From: Nitrososphaerota archaeon
Lineage (GTDB): Archaea; Thermoproteota; Nitrososphaeria; Nitrososphaerales; JACPRH01
Assembly: GCA_023379805.1 (NCBI GenBank)
Contig: JAMCPI010000016.1
Coordinates: 72,514 to 136,513, forward strand
Direction: 5' to 3'
DNA length: 64,000 bases
Below the pieces are notes generated by a model. The model did not search any database. It had not been told where the DNA came from and worked only from the letters and a program-made list of their open reading frames with translations. This document shows, piece after piece, positions 17,148 through 25,608 of the stretch. The first letter of the stretch is position 1; every line of letters starts with the position of its first letter. The position numbers were made by a program, and so were the translations under genes.

Positions 17148-18782
17148 TCATTCGCCTCGCTCCGAGAATAACCTATCAACCCATGATTGGAATGATTCTC
17201 CGTCCTGTCTCTGTGCTCGGTAGGTATCTAAAATCTTGGAGACTGCTTCAGGCACTTTCTTGGCTGGTATCATCATCATTATGTCGCCGAACCTCACCGA
17301 TCCATCGTAAACCTTTCCCCCCATCACTAAATGGTAGTGCGGCACCATCTTGCCTTTGATTCTCTGAGCTGAGCCGAAAAACCCTATCGTCGCGACGTGG
17401 TGTTGTCCACAGGCGTTCGGGCATCCGCTCACCTTGATACTTACACCCTTGAAATCCTCATTAAGCATTAAGTTATCGCTCGCAGCCAAGTGCTCCGACA
17501 GCTTCATGGCCAACCGATGTGAGCGAGTGACTCCGAGGTTGCAAGTATCCGCTCCGGGGCAACCTACTACATCGCAAATGGTATCTGCACCTGGACTCGC
17601 CAGATCAGCTTTCTTAAGATCCTGATACAGACTATGCAGATCTGCACTACCAATCCATCGAAGCACAACATTTTGTCTAATTGTTGTTCTGACTAAACCA
17701 TTACTGTACTTCTCCGCAGCATCAGCTAAAAGACTGAGCTGTCTTGCCGTAATATCACCCCCGATTAACATTACAGTGACTGCGTAGAATCCTTCCTGCT
17801 TCTGTTTTACAACATTGGTTTTGAACCATCTAGCAAACCCAGCATCTACAGCCTCTGATTCAATGCTACGGTTGGGTTGCTTAACCATAATATACCGCAT
17901 ATTCTCTTTCTCCTTTTCTGCGCTCTCTATCTGCATCTCAGGATCACCTGCTTTAGTAGCCCTGAGAGTCCATCGCTCCTTCTGGACTACCCGCCTAAAC
18001 TCATCTATACCGAGCTGTTCGATGATGAACTTCATCCGCGCCCTGAATGTGTTTTCACGGTTTCCTAATCTGTCAAATATGCGGAGCACCGCCTCGATCG
18101 TGAGAAGGAGATCCTTAGCGGGCGTAAAGTCTTCAATAAGGTAGGGGACTCTTGGAGGTGTACCTAATCCACCACCTACATGAATCCTGAAGCCTCTAAC
18201 TTTTTGGCCGTCAACCTCTTTCACGACCGCAATTGCTCCAACATCGTTTATTCCGGTGATAACACAGTCATCACCGCATCCTGAGAAGGCTATCTTGAAC
18301 TTCCTCGGGAGATTCTGCGATATAGGATTACGCATAAGGTATCTGGAGACCTGTTTGGCGTAAGGTGTAACGTCAAACTGCTCTTTCTTGCAGACGCCTG
18401 CAAGATGGCAGGCAGTGACGTTTCGCACAGTGTTACCAGATGCCTCTCTAGTAGTGATATCAACTTCTCCGAGTCGTCGAAGCACTTCGGGAATAGCCTC
18501 TAAGGCAATCCAGTAAAACTGGATATCTTGACGCGTAGTTACATGCCCGATACCAGTGGAAAATATCTCAGCGGTCTCCCCTAAGACACGGAGCTGATCC
18601 GCAGTTAGCTCACCAAAAGGTATCTTTACCCGGATCATCTGGATATTCTTCTGAAACCTAACGCCATATATCCCGTTCTGTAAACGGAATCGGCGCCACT
18701 CTTCTTCGCCTAATTCACCAGCCTTGTATCGTCTAACCTCATTTGATACACGTTCAACATCTGCACTGATGTTGGGATTCAT
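17148..18782 (-). CDS. Sirohaem sulfite/nitrite reductase (ferredoxin-type)
   Basis: About 544 residues with two ferrodoxin-like half repeats and two sirohaem domains. The first half shows TTRQDIQFYWI, NVTACHLAGVCKKE and the basic FSGCGDDC patch. The second half has the cluster ligands in CPGADTC and SGCPNACGQHH, the C-x5-C and C-x3-C pattern that binds the 4Fe-4S/sirohaem. It reduces sulfite to sulfide or nitrite to ammonia by six electrons; sequence alone does not decide. The neighbouring rhodanese favours sulfite assimilation. ATG 18782 follows an in-frame GTG at 18785. Confidence 0.92.
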   Translation of the reverse strand: MNPNISADVERVSNEVRRYKAGELGEEEWRRFRLQNGIYGVRFQKNIQMIRVKIPFGELTADQLRVLGETAEIFSTGIGHVTTRQDIQFYWIALEAIPEVLRRLGEVDITTREASGNTVRNVTACHLAGVCKKEQFDVTPYAKQVSRYLMRNPISQNLPRKFKIAFSGCGDDCVITGINDVGAIAVVKEVDGQKVRGFRIHVGGGLGTPPRVPYLIEDFTPAKDLLLTIEAVLRIFDRLGNRENTFRARMKFIIEQLGIDEFRRVVQKERWTLRATKAGDPEMQIESAEKEKENMRYIMVKQPNRSIESEAVDAGFARWFKTNVVKQKQEGFYAVTVMLIGGDITARQLSLLADAAEKYSNGLVRTTIRQNVVLRWIGSADLHSLYQDLKKADLASPGADTICDVVGCPGADTCNLGVTRSHRLAMKLSEHLAASDNLMLNEDFKGVSIKVSGCPNACGQHHVATIGFFGSAQRIKGKMVPHYHLVMGGKVYDGSVRFGDIMMMIPAKKVPEAVSKILDTYRAQRQDGESFQSWVDRLFSERGE

Positions 18783-18997
18783 CACCTTAAACTACGCCCC
18801 CAAGGAGAACCCTCTTCGATCAATGATAGGTAAAGTTGGAAGATATCGAAGCTAAGTGTAGCTGTGACAAAGATGATCACCTTTCATCTTAGCCGTCTCC
18901 ACCTTAAAACGGCGTTATACAACCTATTTAAGGCTTATCAAAACAAAAATGAGTAAACTTTATTCGCACTATCTCCATATTGAATAATGGAAACATT

Positions 18998-19432
18998 ATG
19001 CGTGAGAGAAGATTTGAATTCAAGGATCTTATCGACGTACTTCAAAATGAGCATCGAGAGTTTGATAAGCAGTTGAGGGCGATGGACGAAGCTCTCACAA
19101 AAGGCGATAATAGGAAGGCCGGCAAGACGCTTCTAGAGATGAATCGCCTTTTTCGTCAGCACACCATTGATGAAGAGTCAAGAGTGTTGAAGATGCTTAT
19201 TGACAGATACGGGCGTGAAGGGAGCCACAACGATATTGAAACCATGCATGAACATCAAACCATCTTCAGCAAGATTGAAGAGTTAGCAGGAATGGCTAAC
19301 CTATCTCCTAATGAACGCGCATCAAAGAAGGCGGAGCTAGATAGACTTCTCAGGCAGCATTTCGATAATGAAGAGAAAAACATTTTTCCTAAAGCGCTTC
19401 ACTCATTTAAGGATCTGGAAGAAGTCACTTAA
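18998..19432 (+). CDS. Hemerythrin-like domain protein
   Basis: About 144 residues forming a four-helix bundle with the HHE iron ligand pattern: NEHREFDKQL, RQHTIDEESRVL, MHEHQTIF and RQHFDNEEKNIFP. Such proteins bind a di-iron centre and sense or carry oxygen or NO, or protect against oxidants. ATG 18998 is chosen over an in-frame TTG at 18980 because the family begins close to FKDLIDVLQNEH. It is a single gene divergent from the sulfite reductase operon. Confidence 0.9.
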   Translation: MRERRFEFKDLIDVLQNEHREFDKQLRAMDEALTKGDNRKAGKTLLEMNRLFRQHTIDEESRVLKMLIDRYGREGSHNDIETMHEHQTIFSKIEELAGMANLSPNERASKKAELDRLLRQHFDNEEKNIFPKALHSFKDLEEVT

Positions 19433-19523
19433 CCTAATCTAGAATACGCTAATCAATATCATGGTAGACGGTTACGGTTCAGAAGGTAAACCGGGTCAAC
19501 GCAAGAAAAAGATATGTGTCGGG

Positions 19524-20078
19524 CTAGAACTGCATTCTCGCAATTACCTGATGCTCAGTCACATCGGTTTTTACCTCGATTCCTATAGCCTTGAATATCG
19601 AAGTTAACAGAGCTGAGTGAAACATCGACCATTTCAGACCCTTGTCATGGTTCAATATCAGCACATGTTTGTGACCTTCTGTTCCGTATTCTGCATGAAA
19701 GGCTCTTCCGTAAGTGGATCCTATTGTGTCAATGGCTCTGAGCACGTTGCTGGCTGACAGCGTATTGTAACGGTACTGAACGAACTCTTTAATGAAGTCT
19801 TTTCCCGGTCCCTCTCCTATTTCTAGGATCTTTTCATCTGGAACGGAGTCGATGATTTTCTTGACGAGCGGTGTTGGGAAGGTAACGGAGCCGAACTTTT
19901 CCGCATATATCTCCCATTCTACTAATCTTCTCAGACTATTGTTAATCAGAGCATTTACGCTGAGCCTTTCGGCGCTAGCTAGCTTCTTTAGATGCTCCTC
20001 AATATCCGCGTCTATCCTTATTGTTCTGGTCACAGCCCGCCTAGCCGCATGAGTTTCAGTGTTAAGCACTATGTCCAT
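19524..20078 (-). CDS. RHH regulator with conserved C-terminal domain, copy A
   Basis: About 184 residues. The N-terminus (RRAVTRTIRIDADIEEHLKK) is a ribbon-helix-helix DNA-binding domain. The rest is a separate alpha/beta domain with EYAEKFG-like, FIKEFVQYRYNTL and HVLILNHDKGLKWSMF blocks shared with the next gene. The last part, TEHQVIARM, is also shared. ATG 20078 is supported by a BoxA-like aaatatact near 20108, which predicts a leaderless message. The C-terminal domain may sense a ligand or mediate oligomerisation, but the function is unknown. Confidence 0.75.
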   Translation of the reverse strand: MDIVLNTETHAARRAVTRTIRIDADIEEHLKKLASAERLSVNALINNSLRRLVEWEIYAEKFGSVTFPTPLVKKIIDSVPDEKILEIGEGPGKDFIKEFVQYRYNTLSASNVLRAIDTIGSTYGRAFHAEYGTEGHKHVLILNHDKGLKWSMFHSALLTSIFKAIGIEVKTDVTEHQVIARMQF

Positions 20079-20154
20079 TATACTGCGCCTCCAATATATA
20101 CGTGGCAGTATATTTTTGATATCATAATACATAACTCGCCGTAATAGTTGAATG

Positions 20155-20733
20155 TCAACGGTAATAATCTAGCCTTCCGCCTACTGAAACGGTTCCTTTC
20201 ATGTTTGTTTTTCTGTCGGGGTCCGGAAAGACGATTAGTATCTGATGCTCAGTGTTTTCAATTGAGGCACCTATAGACAACAAGTCATTGAATATTGCTC
20301 TCAACGTTTCTCTGTAGTAAAGACACCATTTTTCGCTCTTATCATGCTGGCATATTATATGATACATGCCATCTTTGATGGACTCTTCATACCGGAAGTT
20401 CTCCATTAACCCCCATAGGCGAATAGCCTTTAGCACGGTCCTAAGGTTGACAGTCTTGAATGAAAACATAACGTACTCTTTGAACACATATTGTCCAGTC
20501 CACTGTGCAAGCTCCTCAATTTCTTCATCTTCTAGCTTATCCATGATCTTGTTAACGCTTGCTGCGAACATCATAATTACGCCAAACCTTTCAGCGTAAT
20601 AGTCTAGCTCAACATACTTACGCAAGATTTTATTGCGCAGCAGATTCGCGTTTGTCCTAGTTTTAACGGCTATTTCTGTAATAGCTCGATCGACTTCTTC
20701 ATCTAGCCTAATAGTACGTGTTACACTTACCAT
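20155..20733 (-). CDS. RHH regulator with conserved C-terminal domain, copy B
   Basis: About 192 residues and a diverged paralogue of the preceding gene product: RHH start (SVTRTIRLDEEVDRAITEI), YYAERFGVIM, YVFKEYVMFSFKTVNL, HIICQHDKSEKWCLYYRETL and ENTEHQILIVF. It adds a short C-terminal tail. ATG 20733 is preferred over TTG 20742. The two genes lie in tandem with about 76 bp between them and each may have its own promoter. They probably came from an old duplication. Confidence 0.75.
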   Translation of the reverse strand: MVSVTRTIRLDEEVDRAITEIAVKTRTNANLLRNKILRKYVELDYYAERFGVIMMFAASVNKIMDKLEDEEIEELAQWTGQYVFKEYVMFSFKTVNLRTVLKAIRLWGLMENFRYEESIKDGMYHIICQHDKSEKWCLYYRETLRAIFNDLLSIGASIENTEHQILIVFPDPDRKTNMKGTVSVGGRLDYYR

Positions 20734-20913
20734 AGCGACCAACCCGTTGTATTTAGTTCGTCTTCTTGCGATAAAAACATTCTGTTAGTGTTTTCACGTT
20801 GGTACTCTATTTCAAAGTATTCATAATGAGTACGAGACATTAAAGTAGAACACAAGTTAATAGATAATATACGTGGAACTTATCACGACCATGCGCCCTC
20901 AAAGACCATAACC

Positions 20914-21312
20914 TTGCTCTCTAAAACACCATTAGAATGCTCAACAAAGACTTCAGAGCTTCCAGGCCTGAGGCGAAGAGCCTTGAGAAAAGGCCTTTGG
21001 TTCAAGATACTATCCAGCGTTGAACGTGGCTTAGTGAACCTAACCATCAAGTACGTGAAGGAGCCTAGGAGCCCGATGCTCATCAGCGCCCTTTCCGAAA
21101 TAGTGATGAGGCTATTGGCTGCTGTAAAATCCACGTACCTGTTCGTTCTTGAGTCTATCGGTCGCCCCATAGCAGCGCAACGGGCTGCTGCAGCTTTGTC
21201 TTGGGGCAATAGGCAATCTAAGGATTGGCTTAGTGATCGAGCGTTCTGGCGTTTTTTGGGGTTGAGTGCACGTAACTTGAATTGGGATATCACGAGTGTG
21301 TGTAAAGTATGA
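20914..21312 (+). CDS. Possible small helical protein
   Basis: A 132-residue frame from TTG 20914, overlapping the start of the next gene by four bases. The codon choice looks protein-coding. The peptide has a hydrophobic helix (LISALSEIVMRLLAAV) and an Ala/Trp-rich second half (RAAAALSWGNRQSKDW). A TATA-like gataatata lies at about 20863-20871. A minus frame (20883-21293) fully overlaps it and also has a hydrophobic stretch, so strand assignment is uncertain. No family is recognised. Confidence 0.4.
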   Translation: MLSKTPLECSTKTSELPGLRRRALRKGLWFKILSSVERGLVNLTIKYVKEPRSPMLISALSEIVMRLLAAVKSTYLFVLESIGRPIAAQRAAAALSWGNRQSKDWLSDRAFWRFLGLSARNLNWDITSVCKV

Positions 21313-21668
21313 TGTCAACAAATATCGGAATAAGAAGAAACATAGATAAATCGAAGCGAAACCAGTACGAAGTCATCGCAAACATATTAGAAACGGCCGT
21401 GTCATGCCGTCGAAAGACGAGGATCATGTATCGATGCCGCCTCAATTACAACCAGCTGCAAAGATACTTGGACTTGGCGATCAACCATAAGTTGCTGGAA
21501 TCTCTTCCCGACAAGACCTATCAGACAACTCCAAAAGGGTTGCGATACCTTGAAGTGTTCGAAGCCTTGTCACAGAGCCGCAAATCATTCGTTAAACTCC
21601 TACACCGGTTAGACGAAATGCTCGCAGTGCCAGACCTCTCAAACGAGACTCTGCTAGAGGCACAGTAA
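21309..21668 (+). CDS. Small winged-helix DNA-binding protein A
   Basis: A 119-residue protein of the short winged-helix type that is abundant in Thaumarchaeota. Key blocks are YEVIANILETAV, RIMYRCRLNYNQLQRYLDLAI, LESLPDKTYQTTPKGLRYLEVF, that is helix, recognition helix and wing, then a helical tail. It overlaps the preceding frame by four bases. A second, related protein follows at once, suggesting tandem duplication and probably paired regulation of a nearby gene such as the glycan locus. Confidence 0.82.
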   Translation: MMSTNIGIRRNIDKSKRNQYEVIANILETAVSCRRKTRIMYRCRLNYNQLQRYLDLAINHKLLESLPDKTYQTTPKGLRYLEVFEALSQSRKSFVKLLHRLDEMLAVPDLSNETLLEAQ

Positions 21669-21689
21669 AAAAGAGGAGATCTGAATTAG

Positions 21690-21955
21690 GAACTAGAACA
21701 CTTACAACAGGAAAGAATAGGAATACTGTTGAGATCATTGCGACTGTGCTGTCTCAAGCGCTGGAAGGAAAAACCAAAACAAACATCATGTACGATGCTA
21801 ATTTGAACTACGGCCAGTTACAGAAGTATCTACCAATCTTTGTCAGCAAAGGGCTGATAAAAATATCTAAGCAGAATGGACGCGTGATCTACATAACGAC
21901 AGAAAAAGGCAAGCAATTCTTGGACCTCTACGACGGTATTAACGAGCTGCTGTGA
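21690..21955 (+). CDS. Small winged-helix DNA-binding protein B, start unclear
   Basis: The open frame aligns with winged-helix protein A from RNTVEIIATVLSQAL through NIMYDANLNYGQLQKYL to TTEKGKQFLDLYDGI. The only GTG (21746) would remove the first helix. Upstream the homologous frame stays open back past 21668 but no ATG, GTG or TTG is seen before the conserved part. Either a rare start codon is used, or expression depends on frameshifting from gene A across the aaaaaa run at 21669, or an indel has damaged the start. The 5-prime coordinate is therefore approximate. Confidence 0.65.
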
Positions 21956-21998
21956 AGCAGCTGCAACACAACGCCCAAGTTACTGGTTAGAATGCAAA

Positions 21999-22457
21999 AT
22001 GAGCGAGCCAACTAGAAGAAACGGTGTTATCGAGTCAGGACTTCGCCAGACGCCCAGAATCTACTTTAGATTCGTTCTGACCGACCCGGCCACCACATGG
22101 TTCAAGCTGTCTATGACCGTTGTTGGAGCCTATCTAATCAGCCTCTCTTTCCCAACGAACAACTTACTATCTATGTATACTAGAGCAATTACGGGTGCGG
22201 TTATTCTGCTGCTACTACCAGGTTTAGCGACTCAGCAGCTTCTATCAGCCGGGCGGTCTCTGCATGTTGTCGAGACTGTGGCCTTTTCAATTGGGCTCAG
22301 CGTCATCATCACTACCTTTCTATCAGCCATTGTCAACTTCAGCCCTGCAGGCCTAGCCACGACGCCAATTATATCCACATTGATACTGTACACTGTATCG
22401 GTCTCGACGTTTGCTACGTTCAAGGAATTCCAATGCCTACACACAAACACGCTTTAA
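21999..22457 (+). CDS. DUF1616-like membrane protein, N-terminal half
   Basis: A 152-residue protein with three to four membrane helices (LSMTVVGAYLISLSF, ITGAVILLLLPGLA, VAFSIGLSVIITTFLSAIV, ISTLILYTVSVSTFA). The LPGLA, ETVAFSIGLS and NFSPAGLATTPI blocks match the membrane half of DUF1616 proteins, which open many archaeal surface-polysaccharide loci. It stops early, 25 bases after the next gene has begun in another frame, and that gene resembles the missing C-terminal part. It may be a split or frameshifted DUF1616 gene. Confidence 0.65.
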   Translation: MSEPTRRNGVIESGLRQTPRIYFRFVLTDPATTWFKLSMTVVGAYLISLSFPTNNLLSMYTRAITGAVILLLLPGLATQQLLSAGRSLHVVETVAFSIGLSVIITTFLSAIVNFSPAGLATTPIISTLILYTVSVSTFATFKEFQCLHTNTL

Positions 22458-23569
22458 GATTAATTATGGTGCACATCTTGCTCGCCACAGTGATTCCGGC
22501 ATTCGCGTTTAGCGGCGTAAGCGCGATGCCCAACGATACCGGACAAAACTCTGCGCAGCCCTGTTTAGAGAATAGAATAATCGATACGGCGAACTTAATT
22601 ATGAAAGCGAAGACACTTGGCGTAGATTCGGACAGTCTTTCACATCTGTATTTAAAGCTGAATGAGACCGTAGCAGATCTCAGCGGATCCAGCGCTTTGC
22701 CTGCAGGTACTGGCTGCGTAGCTGCTGATAACTATCCTTCACAATCACAGATCATAGGGTTGATAGCAAAGACGACTAATCAGCTGATGGCTGATAAGGA
22801 TCAAAAAAGTGGCAGTGGCGAATTCGCTCTGCAAGCCTCACCACTTCTAGGCTTGGTTTTAGTGCCTGCGAGTGGAGTTGTTACAGCTTTAACATTCGAA
22901 GCTGTGCGTCGAATGAGAATCAGAACCTCAAGAAACGAAGATGTTGGTTTGGCTGAGCGCAACTGGTCTAAAGAAGGTCAAAGGCAGGCGTTTACGGTCT
23001 TGATATGCAGCGTGATGATCTACTCTTTGGTCTTCTTTATTGCAATGAATCCGCGACATGAAGATCAGTTCTACACGCTTTCCATTCTTGACTCGAACCT
23101 CAAGACCTCCGCGTACTACCCCTCTACCGCGGGGCTGGTCAACGTTGGAGAAAATGTGTCGTGGTCGGTCGAAGCAGAGGGTCATAAGATACCTGCAAGC
23201 ATGCTAAGACTTTCAGTTGGTGTAGCAGGCTCACCCACACAATTAACCACATACTTTCCTGAGCCTGATACTGAAACGCTCGCTGAATACTACCATGTTG
23301 CCCAGAACGGGGAAACTTGGAGATTACCGTTGAATTGGAGCGTAATTTCAGTGGCTAGAAGTAATATTGACGTGAACATGTGTGTAGATATAAACGGTGT
23401 TGTCTCTAACGTAACATTTCCATCTAAGGATGGCAACCAGCGGTTAGTCATTGGGCTCTGGGTGTTTGATCCAAATCAGCACAACTATAGACTAGAATCT
23501 TGGCTTCAAATGTGGTTTGAGGTTTCAAGTTATCGCCTTAGTGATGCTCAAGCGCCTAGGTGTGAATGA
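22433..23569 (+). CDS. Membrane protein with DUF1616-like external domain
   Basis: A 378-residue protein: an N-terminal hydrophobic signal (MVHILLATVIPAFAFSGVSA), an external helical segment, two membrane helices (LLGLVLVPASGVVTALTF and FTVLICSVMIYSLVFFIA) and a C-terminal beta domain starting FYTLSILDSN that resembles the extracytoplasmic end of DUF1616 proteins (LVNVGENVSWSVEAEG). It overlaps both neighbours, sharing 25 bp with the previous gene and ATGA with the sugar nucleotidyltransferase, so it is tightly coupled into the glycan operon. Its role is unknown. Confidence 0.65.
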   Translation: MPTHKHALRLIMVHILLATVIPAFAFSGVSAMPNDTGQNSAQPCLENRIIDTANLIMKAKTLGVDSDSLSHLYLKLNETVADLSGSSALPAGTGCVAADNYPSQSQIIGLIAKTTNQLMADKDQKSGSGEFALQASPLLGLVLVPASGVVTALTFEAVRRMRIRTSRNEDVGLAERNWSKEGQRQAFTVLICSVMIYSLVFFIAMNPRHEDQFYTLSILDSNLKTSAYYPSTAGLVNVGENVSWSVEAEGHKIPASMLRLSVGVAGSPTQLTTYFPEPDTETLAEYYHVAQNGETWRLPLNWSVISVARSNIDVNMCVDINGVVSNVTFPSKDGNQRLVIGLWVFDPNQHNYRLESWLQMWFEVSSYRLSDAQAPRCE

Positions 23570-24393
23570 GCAATTTGACCACATCTGATCGTACACACGA
23601 GCACCTTGATTTGAATGATATGGAATTGGAAAAAGTTAAGACCGTAATAATGTGCGGCGGTAATGGAGTTAGATTAAGACCATTATCGCTGTACATTCAG
23701 AAATGTATGATACCGATGCCGGTATCAGAGAAGCCCCTGCTTGAACACATCTTATCGCTGATAAGATTCCACGGCCTGCGCGATGTTACCTTCTTAATCG
23801 GCTACAAGGGTGAGCAGATAATGAACTACTTTGGTAACGGCGACAGATTCAATATGAAGATAGGCTACACCAAAGACCGGGAAGAGGTAAAGGGCTCCGG
23901 CTGGGCACTCTTCAACGCGTTTGAGCAACAAAGCATCTCCAAAGAAGATACTATTCTGATATATTATGGAGACGTATTATCAAATGTAGATCTTTCGGAT
24001 GTGCTTCGGCAGCACCGGTCTACTGGCGCCGCAGCAACACTGGTAACTAGCCCTAGTTATCATCTTCCAGTAGGTGTAGTTCAAACTGAGAATGGGCAAG
24101 TAACATCAATCATCGAGAAGCCCCATTTGCAGATACAAGTCGGTATCGGTCTCATGGTCATTGAAGGCTTCACTCTACATCTGCTAGAATCGCTCTGTAA
24201 GCGTATGAATAACGTCGATATTATGTCAAACTTCATGCCTAGCCTAATGTCTCATGGCTACGTCGGCGCCTATCCTACCGACGCATTCTGGTACGATGTC
24301 GGATCCTTGGAGAAATACGAAAAGCTTGGGCAGCTACCTCTCGAAAAGTTGTTGACAAACGGCATCACGGTAGTCCAAACCCAGACAATCTAG
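23566..24393 (+). CDS. Sugar-phosphate nucleotidyltransferase
   Basis: A 275-residue NTP-transferase with the nucleotide-binding start MCGGNGVRLRPLS, the KCMIPMPVSEKPLLEH block and the metal-binding YYGDVLSNVDL. It makes an NDP-sugar from a sugar-1-phosphate and NTP in the cytoplasm. MCGG and KCMIP differ from the usual AGGxGTRL and KPMLP forms, so the sugar is not predicted. There is no left-handed beta-helix C-terminus. It is the first soluble enzyme of the glycan locus. Confidence 0.88.
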   Translation: MSNLTTSDRTHEHLDLNDMELEKVKTVIMCGGNGVRLRPLSLYIQKCMIPMPVSEKPLLEHILSLIRFHGLRDVTFLIGYKGEQIMNYFGNGDRFNMKIGYTKDREEVKGSGWALFNAFEQQSISKEDTILIYYGDVLSNVDLSDVLRQHRSTGAAATLVTSPSYHLPVGVVQTENGQVTSIIEKPHLQIQVGIGLMVIEGFTLHLLESLCKRMNNVDIMSNFMPSLMSHGYVGAYPTDAFWYDVGSLEKYEKLGQLPLEKLLTNGITVVQTQTI

Positions 24394-24420
24394 ACTAGCT
24401 TAAAGTTAAGGGGAATAATT

Positions 24421-25551
24421 GTGCAACTAGATAATCTCCACATACCATTCGCAATGCCTTACTTCGACAAAGAGATGGAGGAGGCTGCAATATACTCGTT
24501 AAGAAACGAGAAGTATGTGTTGGGTGAAAGTGTATTTAGGTTAGAGGAAGAGTTTGCGCGTTACTGCGGAACAGAACATGCAGTCTCAACATCCTCCGGA
24601 ACAAACGCACTCCAAATTGCCCTTATCGCAATGGAAATGCGCCGTAACTTTGGGGTGCTCACTCCTGCGATGTCCTTCGTAGCTTCGGCAAACTGCACGA
24701 TTCAAGCTGGAGGGGACCCTGTCTTTGTCGATATAAATCCAGATAGATATACAATTGACGCTTCAGCAATCGAGTCAGCATTAACTAAGAACTGCGCGGC
24801 GATACTGCCAGTCCACCTCTACGGGCAACCAGCAGACATGAATGAGATTATGGATATTGCAGCTCGAAGAAACCTAAAGGTTGTAGAGGACGCGGCGCAA
24901 GCTCATGGAGCAACATATAGAACCTTAAAGGTAGGTGCGATCGGCGATGCAGGATGCTTCTCATTCTACCCAACTAAGAACATGACTGTTTGCGGCGACG
25001 GCGGCATGATCACAACCAACGACCCCAAGATCGCGAAAATTTCCGCTAAACTCAGGGATTGTGGAAGAGCAGACCGCTATACTCATGACCGAATAGGCTA
25101 CACCTCAAGGCTAAACACCGTTAACGCAGCTATTGGACGAGTTCAGCTCCGACATCTAGACGAGTGGGATCGTAAACGACAGAAAGTAGCTGAGAAATAC
25201 TACTCACGACTCAAAGACGTGGAAGAAGTAAAGATCCCACCACACACAAACGAAGACTCCACACCAGTCTACCACCTATACGTAATTCAGACGAAGCGAC
25301 GCGACAGCTTGAAGGAATGGCTTGAAGCATCTGGAGTACAATGCGCAGTTCATTACCCAACAGCTATCCCATTGCAGCCAGCCTACCAAGGCCGCTACGG
25401 TTTCGCTTCCGGCAGCTTCCCTGTCGCTGAAAAACTCGCAGAGAACGCGCTTAGTTTACCCATGTTCCCTTCACTACAAGATAATCAAATTGCTTACATC
25501 TGTGAAAAGATTGTTGAGTTCTACGATCAGCAGCAAATCTCATCATCATAA
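24421..25551 (+). CDS. DegT/DnrJ/EryC1-type sugar aminotransferase
   Basis: A 376-residue PLP-dependent aminotransferase from GTG 24421. It has SSGTNALQIAL, VEDAAQAHGA and the PLP-lysine region FSFYPTKNMTVCGDGGM, and ends normally. It converts a keto-sugar nucleotide to an amino sugar. With the Gfo/Idh dehydrogenase at 27115 and the hexapeptide acetyltransferase at 28100 it makes up the set known as WbpB-WbpE-WbpD or WlbA-C-B, which builds 3-acetamido (2,3-diacetamido) uronic acids. That pathway assignment is an inference from content. Confidence 0.92.
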   Translation: MQLDNLHIPFAMPYFDKEMEEAAIYSLRNEKYVLGESVFRLEEEFARYCGTEHAVSTSSGTNALQIALIAMEMRRNFGVLTPAMSFVASANCTIQAGGDPVFVDINPDRYTIDASAIESALTKNCAAILPVHLYGQPADMNEIMDIAARRNLKVVEDAAQAHGATYRTLKVGAIGDAGCFSFYPTKNMTVCGDGGMITTNDPKIAKISAKLRDCGRADRYTHDRIGYTSRLNTVNAAIGRVQLRHLDEWDRKRQKVAEKYYSRLKDVEEVKIPPHTNEDSTPVYHLYVIQTKRRDSLKEWLEASGVQCAVHYPTAIPLQPAYQGRYGFASGSFPVAEKLAENALSLPMFPSLQDNQIAYICEKIVEFYDQQQISSS

Positions 25552-25608
25552 CCATCTTCAGCATCGCAGCCTCGACCTAATGTATGGTTTGCATAGGTTA
25601 CACCTAGT

